In this document: one piece after another, positions 17,733 to 27,315 of the stretch
Layout of the letters: each line of letters starts with the position of its first letter
How positions within the stretch are numbered: the stretch's first letter is position 1
Assembly (NCBI GenBank): GCA_965247965.1
Contig: OZ252053.1
Coordinates: 3,534,001-3,598,000 of the forward strand
Reading direction: 5' to 3'
Origin: UBA7328 sp965247965
GTDB taxonomy: Bacteria; Bacteroidota; Bacteroidia; Chitinophagales; Saprospiraceae
Length of the DNA: 64,000 nt
The notes under the pieces: model-generated
Told to the model about the DNA's origin: nothing
Database searches by the model: none
Seen by the model: the letters and a program-made list of their open reading frames with translations, nothing else
Position numbers and translations under genes: made by a program

Positions 17733-20148
17733 GCTTATTTTACTTTTAGTATTACCCAATTTTTGTCACGCACAATTAAAAATCAAAGTACTTGATGTGG
17801 CCAATTTCGAACCCCTATTAGGTGTCGAGATTTTAGACGAAAAATTAATCTCCACGACAATTACAGATTTCCATGGGAGGGCGACGATCGATACCAGTCA
17901 ATCTAAGGTTTTTCGCTTTGATCTCGAAGGCTATTTCTCAAAGTATTTATCATTGAAGGAGATGGCTGATGATCAATATCAAGTGATCCTCACGTTGATA
18001 TCAGAAGAACTGGATGAGTTCATTTTGCTGGGAACAAATTCTTTTAAAGAATCAGATCAATACCATCAAGTCAAAGCAATCAATACAAAGCAAATTGTTT
18101 TAACTAATCCACAGACATCAGCAGATATTTTGGCCCAATACGGAGGTGTATACGTGCAAAAAAGCCAAATGGGAGGAGGAAGTCCTATAATAAGAGGATT
18201 TGAAGCGAATAGAGTCCTCCTTGTCCTTGATGGAGTACGACTTAATAATGCCATTTATCGCAATGGCCACCTGCAAAATGCGATTACGGTAGACGCGTCA
18301 GTAATTGAGGAAATGACCGTTCATTTTGGACCAAACTCCCTGGCTCACGGTAGCGATGCTATCGGTGGTGTAGTCAATTTTAAAACAAGAAATCCAAGAT
18401 TGTCATCAGATGACAAGTTAAAATATTCCGCAAATGCCTTCAGCCGATAGTCCTCTGCAAATGCAGAAAAGACAGGGCACATAGATTTTTCATTAGGAGG
18501 GAAAAAGTGGGGATCGCTTACCAGTATGACAATAAGTGATTATGCAGACTTGAGAACAGGCACCAAAAGAGATTCAAGATTTCCTGACTTCGGAAAGCGG
18601 CTTAGCTATGCCACAACTTTGGGAAATAGAGAAGACTCGGAAGTTACAAATGCAAATCCCAATGTGCAAGTTGGCACTGCCTATCATCAATACGATGTGC
18701 TGCAAAAATTTATTTTCAAGCCAAAGTCTGATGTATATCTTTCAGCTAATTTCCAATTTTCGACTACGGGTAATCTGCCTCGCTATGACAATCTCCAGGA
18801 AATCAGGAATGGGCACCTGCGCTATTCCGAATGGTCATACAGGCCTCAAACACGCCTTCTGGGTTCTTTGCAATTTAAAAATTACCACCCCACCCCATTA
18901 TACGATCAGTATATCATTACGGCGGCATATCAATTTATCCAGGAAAACCGTATCATCCGTAATTTTGGAAGCCGTATGAGGCAAAATCAAAATGAAGACG
19001 TCGATGTTAAGTCCTTTTCGGCAGAAATTAAGAAACGATTAGCTGGTAGCAAAAAAGTGGGCTTACATTACGGCATTGACTTGCAGGATAATGATGTGAC
19101 CTCGACGGCTTTCAATCGAGACATTTCAACTGGCGAGATTTCTCAAGAAGTGCTTAGTCGGTACGCCGATGGCCATAATGATTTTTTTACATATGGGATT
19201 TTTGCGGCTGTAGAAATAAATCCTGGCAAATCTGGATTTAGCCATAGAGCCGGATTGCGTTATTCCGGTGCACGTTATAGGATTCAATATTTGAACACCG
19301 GGATTATCGAATGGCCTTTTTCATTTAGAGAAGGAATAGAGAATACAAATACTTCTCTGACTTGGTCGATAAGCAGCCTGTACCGACACGATAAAGGTTG
19401 GTTTGCACGAGGTTTGGTCTCCTCTGCATTCCGGTCGCCTAATATCGATGATCTGTCAAAGATTAGGGTCAATTCTGACGAAATCACTTTCCCAAATCCG
19501 GATTTGAAACCTGAGAGGTCAACGGGCGGAGAACTAAGTTTGGGTTTTTCTAGCGATAAAATGAATTTCAGTTCGACTGCTTTTTACACGAGCCTTGAAG
19601 ACGCGATAGTGCAAAGATCATTCTCTACTCCGTCAGGTGAAAGATCCTATGAAAATTTTGGAGAGATCCTCGGCGTGGTCGCCAATCAGAATGTTCAAAG
19701 TGCTTATATATATGGTCTGTCCCTAAATCTGAATTTACCGGTTTTTCCATTTTTAGAATTGTCTTCTTCCATCAATCTTACGAAGGGAAAAGAGCGCGTA
19801 GAAAATGGTGAAGACCTTCCATTCGCTCATATCCCACCTTTATATGGCCAAAGCTCGCTTAGCTTTGAAAAGGAAGATTGGCTTTTAAAGACGTCATGGG
19901 TATTCAATGGAATGAAAAGCATTAACGACTTTGGCGGCTCGGTGGATAATCCTGAACTTGCCACTCCAATTGGTTCTTTGGCGTGGTCTACTTTTAATAT
20001 CTACGCACAATATAAAATCAGCCCTGCTCTTTCTGGTTCTCTGGCTTTGGAAAATATTTTTGATAAACATTATCGACCTTTCTCATCGGGATTGAGTGCT
20101 CCTGGCAGAAATTTTATCATGTGCCTAAGGGCAAAGTTCGCGTCTTGA
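17692..20148 (+). pseudogene. TonB-dependent receptor interrupted by an in-frame TAG
   Basis: From the ATG at 17692 (signal peptide MKGPFLPLNYLLCRLILLL..CHA) one continuous frame of 819 codons encodes an outer-membrane TonB-dependent receptor. The regions are a carboxypeptidase-like N-terminal domain (IKVLDVANFEPLLGVEI), the plug (ILAQYGGVYVQKSQMGGGSPIIRGFEANRVLLVLDGVRLNNAIYR in two conserved boxes) and the 22-strand barrel, ending with the aromatic-terminal barrel strand. Codon 253 (18448-18450) is TAG inside the conserved segment AFSR-stop-SSANAEKTGHIDF, where relatives usually have tyrosine. TAT or TAC to TAG is a single change. No other disruption is seen on either side, so the lesion is recent, an assembly error or readthrough. 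It would otherwise be a catecholate/metal or cobalamin-type importer of unknown substrate. Confidence 0.88.
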
Positions 20149-20423
20149 TTTCAATATAGGATTTTGATCTTATCACCTGTTAAATTCGACAATACTTTCT
20201 TGAATCATTCATGTTCACAACCTTGGAATTGTCGCGACTACTTTTGAGTATATCCATAGCGCCTATCTATTGTGCCACAATGGCATAATCATTTCTATAT
20301 ATTCTGCCGTTTTGTCATGGTTGCTCTTATCTTTCTGTACAATTTGGCACGAATATCCCAACGGCACAGCAATTGATCTCAATTTTTAGGTAATAAGATT
20401 TTTCATAATTAAAAAATACAGAA
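20149..20423. promoter_or_regulatory. 275-bp control region ahead of the hsp20 pair
   Basis: It contains an inverted repeat TGCCA-CAA-TGGCA near 20275 and two GGCAC words near 20345-20370. No CIRCE element, no convincing sigma-54 or TAnnTTTG box and no open frame were found. Heat-shock control is expected for the downstream gene, but the site cannot be assigned. Confidence 0.3.
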
Positions 20424-20900
20424 ATGATTTGCACAACTAGAAGTCCCAGAACTCAGGCCGTATACTTTCCTCATTTTGGAAACCTGGTCAATGAAATTTT
20501 TAACACTCCAGTCAGTGAAGCTGTTAGGAATGGCGGCAGAAATGTAAGTAGCCCTGGTGTTAACGTATCGGAAAATGACGATAGATTCATTCTGGAACTA
20601 GCCGTTCCTGGACATGCCAAAAAAGACATCAGCATAACAGTGGACAATGATATTATGACAATAAAGTCGAATAAATCTACAGATGCCGATGCGGTGGACT
20701 ATCGATTGAGGGAATTCAATTATGCTGGTTTTGAAAGGAGATTTGTATTGCCTGACAGCGTCGATCAGTCAAAAGTCGATGCTAAATTCAGACAATGGAC
20801 AATAAAGAATTCTCAGCATGCGGTTACATTGGACAGATTTGTAACAGCGTCGGAGGAGGCATGGAAGCCTCAACCGGCAAGAACGATCACAATTAAATAA
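20424..20900 (+). CDS. Hsp20/alpha-crystallin small heat-shock protein, copy 1, with a scrambled core strand
   Basis: This 158-residue small heat-shock protein is an ATP-independent holdase. Residues 45-120 match the alpha-crystallin fold (GVNVSENDDRFILELAVPGHAKKDISI, REFNYAGFERRFVLPDSV). The C-terminal IxI-type anchor RTITIK is present. The expected strand after VDAKF (normally DNGIL.VTLPK) is replaced by RQWTIKNSQHAVTLDRFVT. At DNA level GACAATGGA, ATTCTCAGC and GTTACATTG are still there but separated by 1-, 9- and 5-nt insertions totalling 15 nt, so the overall frame survives. The core strand may be damaged. It was originally followed, 22-23 nt on, by the second hsp20 gene. Confidence 0.85.
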   Translation: MICTTRSPRTQAVYFPHFGNLVNEIFNTPVSEAVRNGGRNVSSPGVNVSENDDRFILELAVPGHAKKDISITVDNDIMTIKSNKSTDADAVDYRLREFNYAGFERRFVLPDSVDQSKVDAKFRQWTIKNSQHAVTLDRFVTASEEAWKPQPARTITIK

Positions 20901-20914
20901 GTAAAAATTACAAT

Positions 20915-20922
20915 CATGAATT
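20915..20922. repeat. Left 8-bp target-site duplication of the IS66-family element
   Basis: CATGAATT directly precedes the left terminal inverted repeat and recurs exactly at 22456-22463. Confidence 0.93.
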
Positions 20923-22455
20923 GTAACTACTCAGGAGGTAATATAACGAATAATAATAATGGAGTAAAAAGAGTTATAGGACAATCCAACTCGAACTAAA
21001 GATAATAGGGCCGGATAAATTGGACTATTATCGAATCACGACTAACAAAACTGGAAAAAGAAAACCAACTTCTTCGAAAGGAGAATAAGTTTTTGCGTGA
21101 AGAGAATAAAATTCTATGCCAAGAGATTAGAGAACTTCGCGAAAAACTGGAATTAGTCCTTAGCCAACTGGCCAAAAAAGAGGTTAAAAAAGACAGCCAC
21201 AACAGCCACAACCCACCAAGCCAAGACAAGTCAACACATGAGAAAAAAAGTCTGCGTAAGAAAACAGGACGTAAATCAGGAGGACAAAAGGGTCATAAGG
21301 GTCATTATCTTGCAATGACAGATAATCCTGATGAAAAGCACATAGTAAAAAGTGATTACTGTTCAAAATGTGGGGACACAATTGATCAGGAAAAGCAACA
21401 ATTGGTATCGAAAAGACAAATAGTAGAAATACCTTCGATACGCCCCAGATACATTGAATATCAGCAGTATGGATGCCAGTGCGGGCGGTGTGGTCATCTT
21501 CAAAAAGGTAGTTTTCCCCAAGGGGTAAAAGCACCGATCCAATATGGTAGCAGCGTCATAGCACTGGTCAGCTATTTTAGCGTTTTCCATTATCTTCCCT
21601 TCCAAAGAATGACCCAGTTGTTCAAAGATATATTTCACTTGCCCATCAGTGAGGGAAGTGTACAGAACTTATTGAAAAAAGCAGCCCAAAAGGCTCGACC
21701 CATATACCATGCTATACTCCAACAAATCTTTTCATCGACTTACGTCGGTTCGGACGAAACATCTGCTAAAGTAAATGGCGACAAATGGTGGGTATGGGTG
21801 TGGCAAAATATGAAAAACACTTACATAAAAGCCACTGAAAGTCGAGGATTTATAAGTGTCCAGCAAATAATTGGCGATCACTTGTCCCACGCTACAATAG
21901 GGTCAGACCGCTGGGCAGCACAACTGAAAATGAAATCCAAATCCAAACAATTATGCATAGCTCACTTATTGAGAGACCTCATATTTTTGGAAGAATCGGA
22001 AAACCAAGTTTGGGCCAGCCAATTTAAGTCCTTGTTAGAACATGCTTTAGCCTTGCGAAAAAGAACAGAACAAACTCAAACCTTTCAAACCAACCAAAAG
22101 GATGCCTATAAATTGGAAAAAAGGCTTGATCGGCTACTGTTAAGGCATATCGAAAAAACCGAATTCACAAAAACTCATTCTTTTCAAAAATCAATGTTAA
22201 AAAACAGGAATTACATCTTTCCCTTTTTATACAATTCTGAAGTCCCACCGGACAACAATTCTTCAGAAAGGGCAATAAGAAATGTAAAAGTAAAACTAAA
22301 GGTCTCAGGACAGTTTAAATCGGGTCAGAATATATTTTGTGTCTTGCGTTCCTGCATCGATACATTAAAAAAAAGAGAGCTCAATGTTTTGGCCTATCTT
22401 TACTGCATTGCCAAACTCCCTACTCAAAAGCATTGTTTGGTACCTGAGTAGTTAC
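20923..22455 (+). mobile_element. Complete IS66-family insertion sequence, 1533 bp
   Basis: The ends are the perfect inverted repeats GTAACTACTCAGG (20923-20935) and CCTGAGTAGTTAC (22443-22455), with the GTAA start typical of IS66. Both sides carry the same 8-bp duplication CATGAATT, the family's usual length. The element has a single transposase gene (no tnpA or tnpB), as in the one-ORF subgroup. It sits between two hsp20 genes and its right duplication contains the ATG of the second one. Confidence 0.95.
21093..22451 (+). CDS. tnpC: IS66-family transposase (TnpC type)
   Basis: This protein of about 452 residues has an N-terminal leucine-zipper-like coiled coil, a zinc finger with CSKCGD and CQCGRCG, and a DDE catalytic domain. 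The first Asp is in YVGSDETSAKVNG, a second in TIGSDRWAAQLK, and the Glu in PDNNSSERAIRNVKVK. The C-terminal LRSCIDTLKKRELNVLAYL box is family-typical. The marked start is a TTG. The same frame is open back to 21009 and the coiled coil plainly continues upstream (ESRLTKLEKENQLLRKE), so the true start is probably a non-ATG codon between 21015 and 21051. The tail end lies inside the right terminal repeat. It appears intact. Confidence 0.93.
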   Translation: MREENKILCQEIRELREKLELVLSQLAKKEVKKDSHNSHNPPSQDKSTHEKKSLRKKTGRKSGGQKGHKGHYLAMTDNPDEKHIVKSDYCSKCGDTIDQEKQQLVSKRQIVEIPSIRPRYIEYQQYGCQCGRCGHLQKGSFPQGVKAPIQYGSSVIALVSYFSVFHYLPFQRMTQLFKDIFHLPISEGSVQNLLKKAAQKARPIYHAILQQIFSSTYVGSDETSAKVNGDKWWVWVWQNMKNTYIKATESRGFISVQQIIGDHLSHATIGSDRWAAQLKMKSKSKQLCIAHLLRDLIFLEESENQVWASQFKSLLEHALALRKRTEQTQTFQTNQKDAYKLEKRLDRLLLRHIEKTEFTKTHSFQKSMLKNRNYIFPFLYNSEVPPDNNSSERAIRNVKVKLKVSGQFKSGQNIFCVLRSCIDTLKKRELNVLAYLYCIAKLPTQKHCLVPE

Positions 22456-22463
22456 CATGAATT
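22456..22463. repeat. Right 8-bp target-site duplication, containing the hsp20-2 start codon
   Basis: CATGAATT is identical to 20915-20922. The ATG within it (22457-22459) is the start codon of the following gene. Confidence 0.93.
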
Positions 22464-22900
22464 TAGTAAAGTATAATCGAACGAAACCAGTCAGGCCCGT
22501 ATTTAGTGCATGGTTTGACGAATTATTTAACAGCAGTTTGTCTGATTTTGTCGGAGGCTCGTATGTAACAAACACGCCTTCGATCAATATTATCGAAGAA
22601 AATGACCGCTTCCTGGTGGAAGTAGCTTCACCCGGTTTGGATAAAGATGATTTCGATGTCAAAATAGACAACGATCATCTCGTAATTTCAGCATCAAAAG
22701 AAAACAAGACTGAAGATAGTGCCGACAATTTCACGCGAAAAGAGTTTAATTACACCTCCTTCAAGAGAAATTTTTACCTGCCTGACACAGTGGATGGAAG
22801 TATGGTAGACGCAAAGTACAAAGATGGAATTCTGACCATCGAGCTATTAAAAAAAGTAGAGAGTGTTAAGGCCGAGCCGATGGAAATTAAGATCAAGTAA
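22457..22900 (+). CDS. Hsp20/alpha-crystallin small heat-shock protein, copy 2
   Basis: This 147-residue intact small heat-shock protein has an alpha-crystallin domain from about residue 38 (NIIEENDRFLVEVASPGLDKDDFDV), the EFNYTSFKRNFYLPDTVDG segment, and the normal core strand DAKYKDGILTIELLKK that copy 1 lacks. The C-terminal anchor is MEIKIK. Removing the IS66 element and one duplication puts the ATG about 16 nt after the copy 1 stop region, so the pair was a two-gene operon. Now the native leader is replaced by the IS end. An imperfect terminator hairpin follows. Confidence 0.93.
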   Translation: MNLVKYNRTKPVRPVFSAWFDELFNSSLSDFVGGSYVTNTPSINIIEENDRFLVEVASPGLDKDDFDVKIDNDHLVISASKENKTEDSADNFTRKEFNYTSFKRNFYLPDTVDGSMVDAKYKDGILTIELLKKVESVKAEPMEIKIK

Positions 22901-22938
22901 GATTTTAATCGGCGTAGATAAGATGTTGTTTTAAAAGG

Positions 22939-22978
22939 AAAGCGCCGCCCTAATGTTTATCAGGACGGGGCTTTTTTT
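22939..22978. terminator. Intrinsic terminator after hsp20-2, possibly bidirectional
   Basis: A 13-bp stem with two mismatches (AAAGCGCCGCCCT with AGGACGGGGCTTT) and a loop of about 10 nt is followed by T7. The T tract overlaps the stop codon of the convergent lytic transglycosylase gene. Confidence 0.7.
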
Positions 22979-24266
22979 ACTTCTTAATCTTTATTCTATC
23001 TCCAGGTTTGGGTGGATTGTTTAAATCAATTTGGTTCCATCTGAGAAGTTCTTCCATAGTGCCATTGGAGTGTCTCCCTACCAGTTCTTTGATGGATTCT
23101 CCTATCTGCAAAATATAATAGTCAAATTTTTTGCTTTCCTCATTTTCTGTTTCAGCTTTTGCAAGAGTAGCAAGTTCGACCTTAATCTCCACATTTTTGA
23201 TAAAAGGATTCTTAACCAGGCTTACCAAAGCGGGCATTCTATTTAATGATTCAAATTCGGCCTTTCTTGTCTGAAAACCTGTATAGATAATAGTCCTTTC
23301 AAAACTTTTCATCGGATTAGCCAATGTAAATTCCAAGTTATTCATCAGGCCTTTCTTGGCGAGATAGTGGAACATTTCCCGTTCTGGAAGGGTCAACAAA
23401 TATCCCCTATCGCTGCGTGGTAAATAACCTCCTTTAAAAGCGGGATTTAGGTCTTTAATTTCCCTTAAACTTAATCCCGTCGCTCTGGAAATATCGTTAA
23501 AAGTCGTGTAGTCATGAATTCTGGCTATTGCCGTTCTTTCGAATTTCGAAGCCTTCAGGTCCGGTTTTAAATTGTGATTAGTATAGTAGCTCATCAGATA
23601 GGAGGTAGCAATAAATTTAGGAATGTATCTTCTTGTCTCTTCAGGCAAATAGGCTTGCAACTTCCAAAAATTGGTACTTTGACTCCTTCTAATCGCTTTT
23701 TTCACATTCCCAGGACCACAATTATAGGCCGCTAGAGCCAAGGTCCAATCATCAAACTGTGAATACAAATACTCTAAATATTCAAATGCGGCTTTCGTCG
23801 ATAAGTAAGCATCTTTGCGCTCGTCGACGGCCCTGTTGATACTTAGGCCGTGAAGCTTAGCTGTGCCCGCCATAAATTGCCACAAACCCACAGCGCCCGA
23901 TTTCGAAACAGCGTGTACATCCAGGCTCGATTCTATAATGGACAGGTATTTGATTTCATTGGGCAAATCGGTATAATTAGCCATCTCTAGATCAAAAATG
24001 GGAAAGAAGACATTCGATCTACCCAATAACCTTTCGCTTCCCCTGCGATAGGCCCTGATGTATATATTGACTAGTTGGTGAACTTCGTCAGTGTACCGCA
24101 TCGGAATATCAGAAGAAATTTTATTTAACCTTTCCTGCAGTTGACCTTTAGTAATTCTTGAAGAAAAGTTAGAATTATGTACTGCGGCGAAGCTCGCTGT
24201 ACAGAAAGATAAAACCAATACCATTCCTATCACAAATCGCTTTGCGATAAACATAATTTTGCTCAT
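22977..24266 (-). CDS. Membrane-bound lytic murein transglycosylase (MltD-like) with LysM
   Basis: This 429-residue cell-wall enzyme has a signal peptide (about residues 1-28) and an SLT goose-lysozyme-like domain with the catalytic Glu in YLSIIESSLDVHAVS. Typical boxes are GAVGLWQFMAGTAKLHGL and LALAAYNCGPGNVKKAIRR. The final 50 residues (YYILQIGESIKELVGRHSN) form one LysM peptidoglycan-binding unit. Between them is a degenerate LysM-like region (YTTFNDISRATGLSLREIKDLNP). It cleaves glycan strands non-hydrolytically to 1,6-anhydro-MurNAc ends. No lipobox is evident, so it is probably periplasmic. Confidence 0.92.
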   Translation of the reverse strand: MSKIMFIAKRFVIGMVLVLSFCTASFAAVHNSNFSSRITKGQLQERLNKISSDIPMRYTDEVHQLVNIYIRAYRRGSERLLGRSNVFFPIFDLEMANYTDLPNEIKYLSIIESSLDVHAVSKSGAVGLWQFMAGTAKLHGLSINRAVDERKDAYLSTKAAFEYLEYLYSQFDDWTLALAAYNCGPGNVKKAIRRSQSTNFWKLQAYLPEETRRYIPKFIATSYLMSYYTNHNLKPDLKASKFERTAIARIHDYTTFNDISRATGLSLREIKDLNPAFKGGYLPRSDRGYLLTLPEREMFHYLAKKGLMNNLEFTLANPMKSFERTIIYTGFQTRKAEFESLNRMPALVSLVKNPFIKNVEIKVELATLAKAETENEESKKFDYYILQIGESIKELVGRHSNGTMEELLRWNQIDLNNPPKPGDRIKIKK

Positions 24267-24551
24267 AGGACATTTTTTAAAATCATATAGCCCAACCTCT
24301 AATTCTGTCGCTTTTTATTTTTGCCTATCGGAATTTAGCGATATTAAATTTTCGCAACAGATTGAAAATCAGGCAACTACGCTTCAAAATGAGGCGCGAA
24401 TGTATGCCATTATACACTCTAGTTCAATAGAACATATTAGAAAAAAACAACATTCGTTTTTCTTTAACATTCAAAGACTGTGCCATGAACCTTTATTACA
24501 GGTAAAATGCGGGAATACCCTTGTTTTGAGATGGGAGATCCTTGTCAAATC
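24267..24551. other. 285-bp intergenic region
   Basis: It separates the mltD-like gene (start at 24266) from the end of gatA. I see no supported gene, repeat or terminator here. Confidence 0.4.
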
Positions 24552-25970
24552 TTAAGACTGGAGAGTGCTAGCCGCCGCGAGCAATTTATTCTCTTCGAAC
24601 TGCGGGGCTATAAGTTGAAGGCCTATGGGCATACCTTTTTTATCTTCTCCTATTGGTATGGAGATTGCCGGGATTCCGCTCAGATTAGCAATTACTGTAA
24701 ATATATCGGCCAGATAGGCCTCTACGGGATCTCCTTTTTCATTTATCCGCCAAGCCGTATCTGGCGTAGTCGGCATCAAAATGAGTGGAAATTTTTCAAA
24801 TATTTTTTCTAATTCTTTTTTAATCAATTTTCGCATTTTTTGGGCCTTAGTAAAATAGGCATCGTAGTAACCTACGCTTAATACGAATGAGCCCATCATG
24901 ATGCGACGTTTCACTTCCATGCCAAATCCCTCAGATCGCGTGCTTGTATATAAATCATGAATATCTTTCCCATTGGAACTTCGGCGGCCGTACCGAATAC
25001 CGTCGTAACGACCAAGATTAGATGATGCCTCTGCAGTGGTCAATACATAATAGGTAGGGACCAAATAATCCAGGTATTCGAATGATACGGCTTTGACTTC
25101 GTGCCCTTCCAGCCGAAGCTGTTTAATTTTTTTTATTGTCGCATTTTTAATACTTTGGGCAATGCTGGCGTGATTAAGGACTTCATCGAAATAAGCAATA
25201 TGCAATTCCCCACCAGGGCTGGAGTCTGAATAGTTTTCGACAGATTTAGCTGAAGATGTGGCATCCATTTTGTCTTTGCCTGCTATAATTTCCAGAATGA
25301 GAGATGTGGTGCCGATATCTTGCGAAAGAATGCCGATTTGATCAAAAGACGACCCATAGGCGATTAATCCATACCGCGAAATCCTACCATACGAAGGTTT
25401 AAACCCGTAAACACCACAAAACGCAGCAGGCTGCCGTACCGAACCACCAGTATCGCTTCCTAAAGCGGCAAGACATGTATTCATCTGTACCGAAACGGCC
25501 GCTCCCCCGCTAGACCCTCCAGGTACTCTTTGCTCACCCATCCCGTTGAGCGTCGGGCCGTATGCACTATTTGCGTTAGCAGATCCCATAGCAAATTCGT
25601 CACAATTCGTACGTCCTATAATGATCGCATCTTCATCTATTAAGCGCCGAACTGCTGTCGCGCTATAAAGGGATTCGAATCCTTCCAGGATTTTGGAGGA
25701 GGCAGAGGTTTTGTGGCCTTTGTAGCAGAGGACATCTTTGATACTCATGATGCTGCCCCAAAGTCTGCGGCATTGTTGAGGATTTTCATTGAATTTTTTC
25801 TCAAGCTGTACAGCCTTCTGCCTTGCCTCTGCTTCGAATGTTTCGAGGTAGACATTTAGATGCCTAGACTTCTCGATTTTGTCAAGATAGTAGTCTACCA
25901 ATTGAGGTAGAGTATACTCAGCTTCTTGGAGCTGCTTTTGCACACCCATTATCGATTGGGCTACTTGCAT
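24552..25970 (-). CDS. gatA: Asp/Glu-tRNA amidotransferase subunit A
   Basis: This 472-residue amidase-signature protein releases ammonia from glutamine for transamidation of Glu-tRNA-Gln or Asp-tRNA-Asn. The Ser-cisSer-Lys triad is visible: the lysine in SIKDVLCYKG, the cis-serine in VPGGSSGGAAVSV and the nucleophile in GSDTGGSVRQPAAFCG. It is the last gene of a pheS-hisS-gatA run and overlaps hisS by one base, so it is translationally coupled. GatB and GatC are not in the window. Confidence 0.95.
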   Translation of the reverse strand: MQVAQSIMGVQKQLQEAEYTLPQLVDYYLDKIEKSRHLNVYLETFEAEARQKAVQLEKKFNENPQQCRRLWGSIMSIKDVLCYKGHKTSASSKILEGFESLYSATAVRRLIDEDAIIIGRTNCDEFAMGSANANSAYGPTLNGMGEQRVPGGSSGGAAVSVQMNTCLAALGSDTGGSVRQPAAFCGVYGFKPSYGRISRYGLIAYGSSFDQIGILSQDIGTTSLILEIIAGKDKMDATSSAKSVENYSDSSPGGELHIAYFDEVLNHASIAQSIKNATIKKIKQLRLEGHEVKAVSFEYLDYLVPTYYVLTTAEASSNLGRYDGIRYGRRSSNGKDIHDLYTSTRSEGFGMEVKRRIMMGSFVLSVGYYDAYFTKAQKMRKLIKKELEKIFEKFPLILMPTTPDTAWRINEKGDPVEAYLADIFTVIANLSGIPAISIPIGEDKKGMPIGLQLIAPQFEENKLLAAASTLQS

Positions 25971-27313
25971 CAGGACTGGAGCTTTTGGATAATTTCATCT
26001 ATGGTGTGTTTTTCTTCACTACCATTATCCATATTCTTTAATGTCAGCTTACCTGATTCTAATTCATTGTTTCCGACAACTATGGCATATGGTATTCCTT
26101 TGCTATCAGCGTATTTCATCTGCTTTTTCATCTTAGCCGGCTCTGGATAGACCTCTACAGAGATTTTTTTATTTCTCAATCGTGTTGCACTTTCATAAGA
26201 ATATAACAATGCTTTTTCGTCAAATGATAGAAAGATAACCTTCGAGGAAACATGGGATATTTCAGAAAAAAGATTCAATTCTTCCATCACGTCGTACATG
26301 CGCTCGGCGCCAAATGAAATACCGACGCCTGAAACATTTTTTAGATCAAAAACACCAGTCAGATCAGCATATCTGCCCCCGCCGCCAAGGCTTCCCATTT
26401 CCACATCGTTAGCCATTACTTCGAATATGCAGCCTGTGTAGTAGCTCAGGCCTCTTGCTAATGTAGGATCGAATATTATGGAATTACTATGGCCTCCTGT
26501 GTTTAGATACTTTTGAAATTCCAAAACCTCGTTTATTCCTTCCGTGCCATTTTCTGATGAATTCAACGAAGTGGACAATTTCGAAATGTCATTAATCGAC
26601 AATAAAGACAGAACCATATCGGCTTTGGCAGTATCCATTCCCGCCCTTTCCAATTCTATTTTCACACCATCCTTGCCAATTTTATCAATTTTGTCAATAG
26701 CGACCGTCATTTGGGTAAATTGATCAACAACCCCTGTAACCTCGGCCATACCATAGAGAATCTTTCTATGGTTGTACTTAATTGTGATGCCAATGCCCAA
26801 TTTAGCAAATACCGTATCATAAATAGTAGCCAGTTCTGCTTCGTACATCAATGAATCCGAACCGACTATATCAGCGTCACACTGATAGAATTCCTGGTAT
26901 CTTCCCTTTTGAGGCCGGTCGGCGCGCCATACCTGTTGTATCTGATAGCGTTTGAAGGGAAAGTGAATGTCGTTTTGGTGCATCACGACAAAGCGGGCAA
27001 AGGGAACGGTCAGATCGTAACGAAGCCCTCTTTTTGATATGCTCGGAATCAGTTTTTGAGAATTTTTTTCGTCAAGTGCTTGAGCATCAGCCTTTGCTAG
27101 ATAGTCCCCATTATTCAGGATTTTGAATAACAACCGATCTCCTTCCTCACCATATTTTCCCGTAAGGGTAGAAAGACTCTCCATTACTGGAGTCTCTATA
27201 GGCTCATATCCGTACAGCTCGAAAACAGAACGAATGGTATTGAAAATATACCTCCTTTTCCTCACTTCATTCGGCAGAAAATCTCTCGTGCCTTTGGACA
27301 ATGCAGGCTTCAA
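25970..27313 (-). CDS. hisS: Histidyl-tRNA synthetase
   Basis: This 447-residue class II synthetase has motif 1 near KRRYIFNTIRSVFELYGYEPIETP, motif 2 YQIQQVWRADRPQKGRYQEFYQCD, and histidine-specific boxes GLSYYTGCIFEV and GGGGRYADL. The anticodon-binding domain fills the last 100 residues. It starts 2 nt after the pheS stop and ends on the first base of gatA. Confidence 0.97.
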   Translation of the reverse strand: MKPALSKGTRDFLPNEVRKRRYIFNTIRSVFELYGYEPIETPVMESLSTLTGKYGEEGDRLLFKILNNGDYLAKADAQALDEKNSQKLIPSISKRGLRYDLTVPFARFVVMHQNDIHFPFKRYQIQQVWRADRPQKGRYQEFYQCDADIVGSDSLMYEAELATIYDTVFAKLGIGITIKYNHRKILYGMAEVTGVVDQFTQMTVAIDKIDKIGKDGVKIELERAGMDTAKADMVLSLLSINDISKLSTSLNSSENGTEGINEVLEFQKYLNTGGHSNSIIFDPTLARGLSYYTGCIFEVMANDVEMGSLGGGGRYADLTGVFDLKNVSGVGISFGAERMYDVMEELNLFSEISHVSSKVIFLSFDEKALLYSYESATRLRNKKISVEVYPEPAKMKKQMKYADSKGIPYAIVVGNNELESGKLTLKNMDNGSEEKHTIDEIIQKLQS

Positions 27314-27315
27314 AA

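Noticed and set aside
20149..20423. Possible sigma-54 promoter at TTGGCACG upstream of hsp20
   Set aside because: The -24-like GG is present but no GC at the -12 position with correct spacing was found.
20959..20967. Short ATG-GAG-TAA frame with an AGGAGG upstream inside the IS66-family element
   Set aside because: It is two codons long and out of frame with the transposase. It may be a leader signal, but no product can be claimed.
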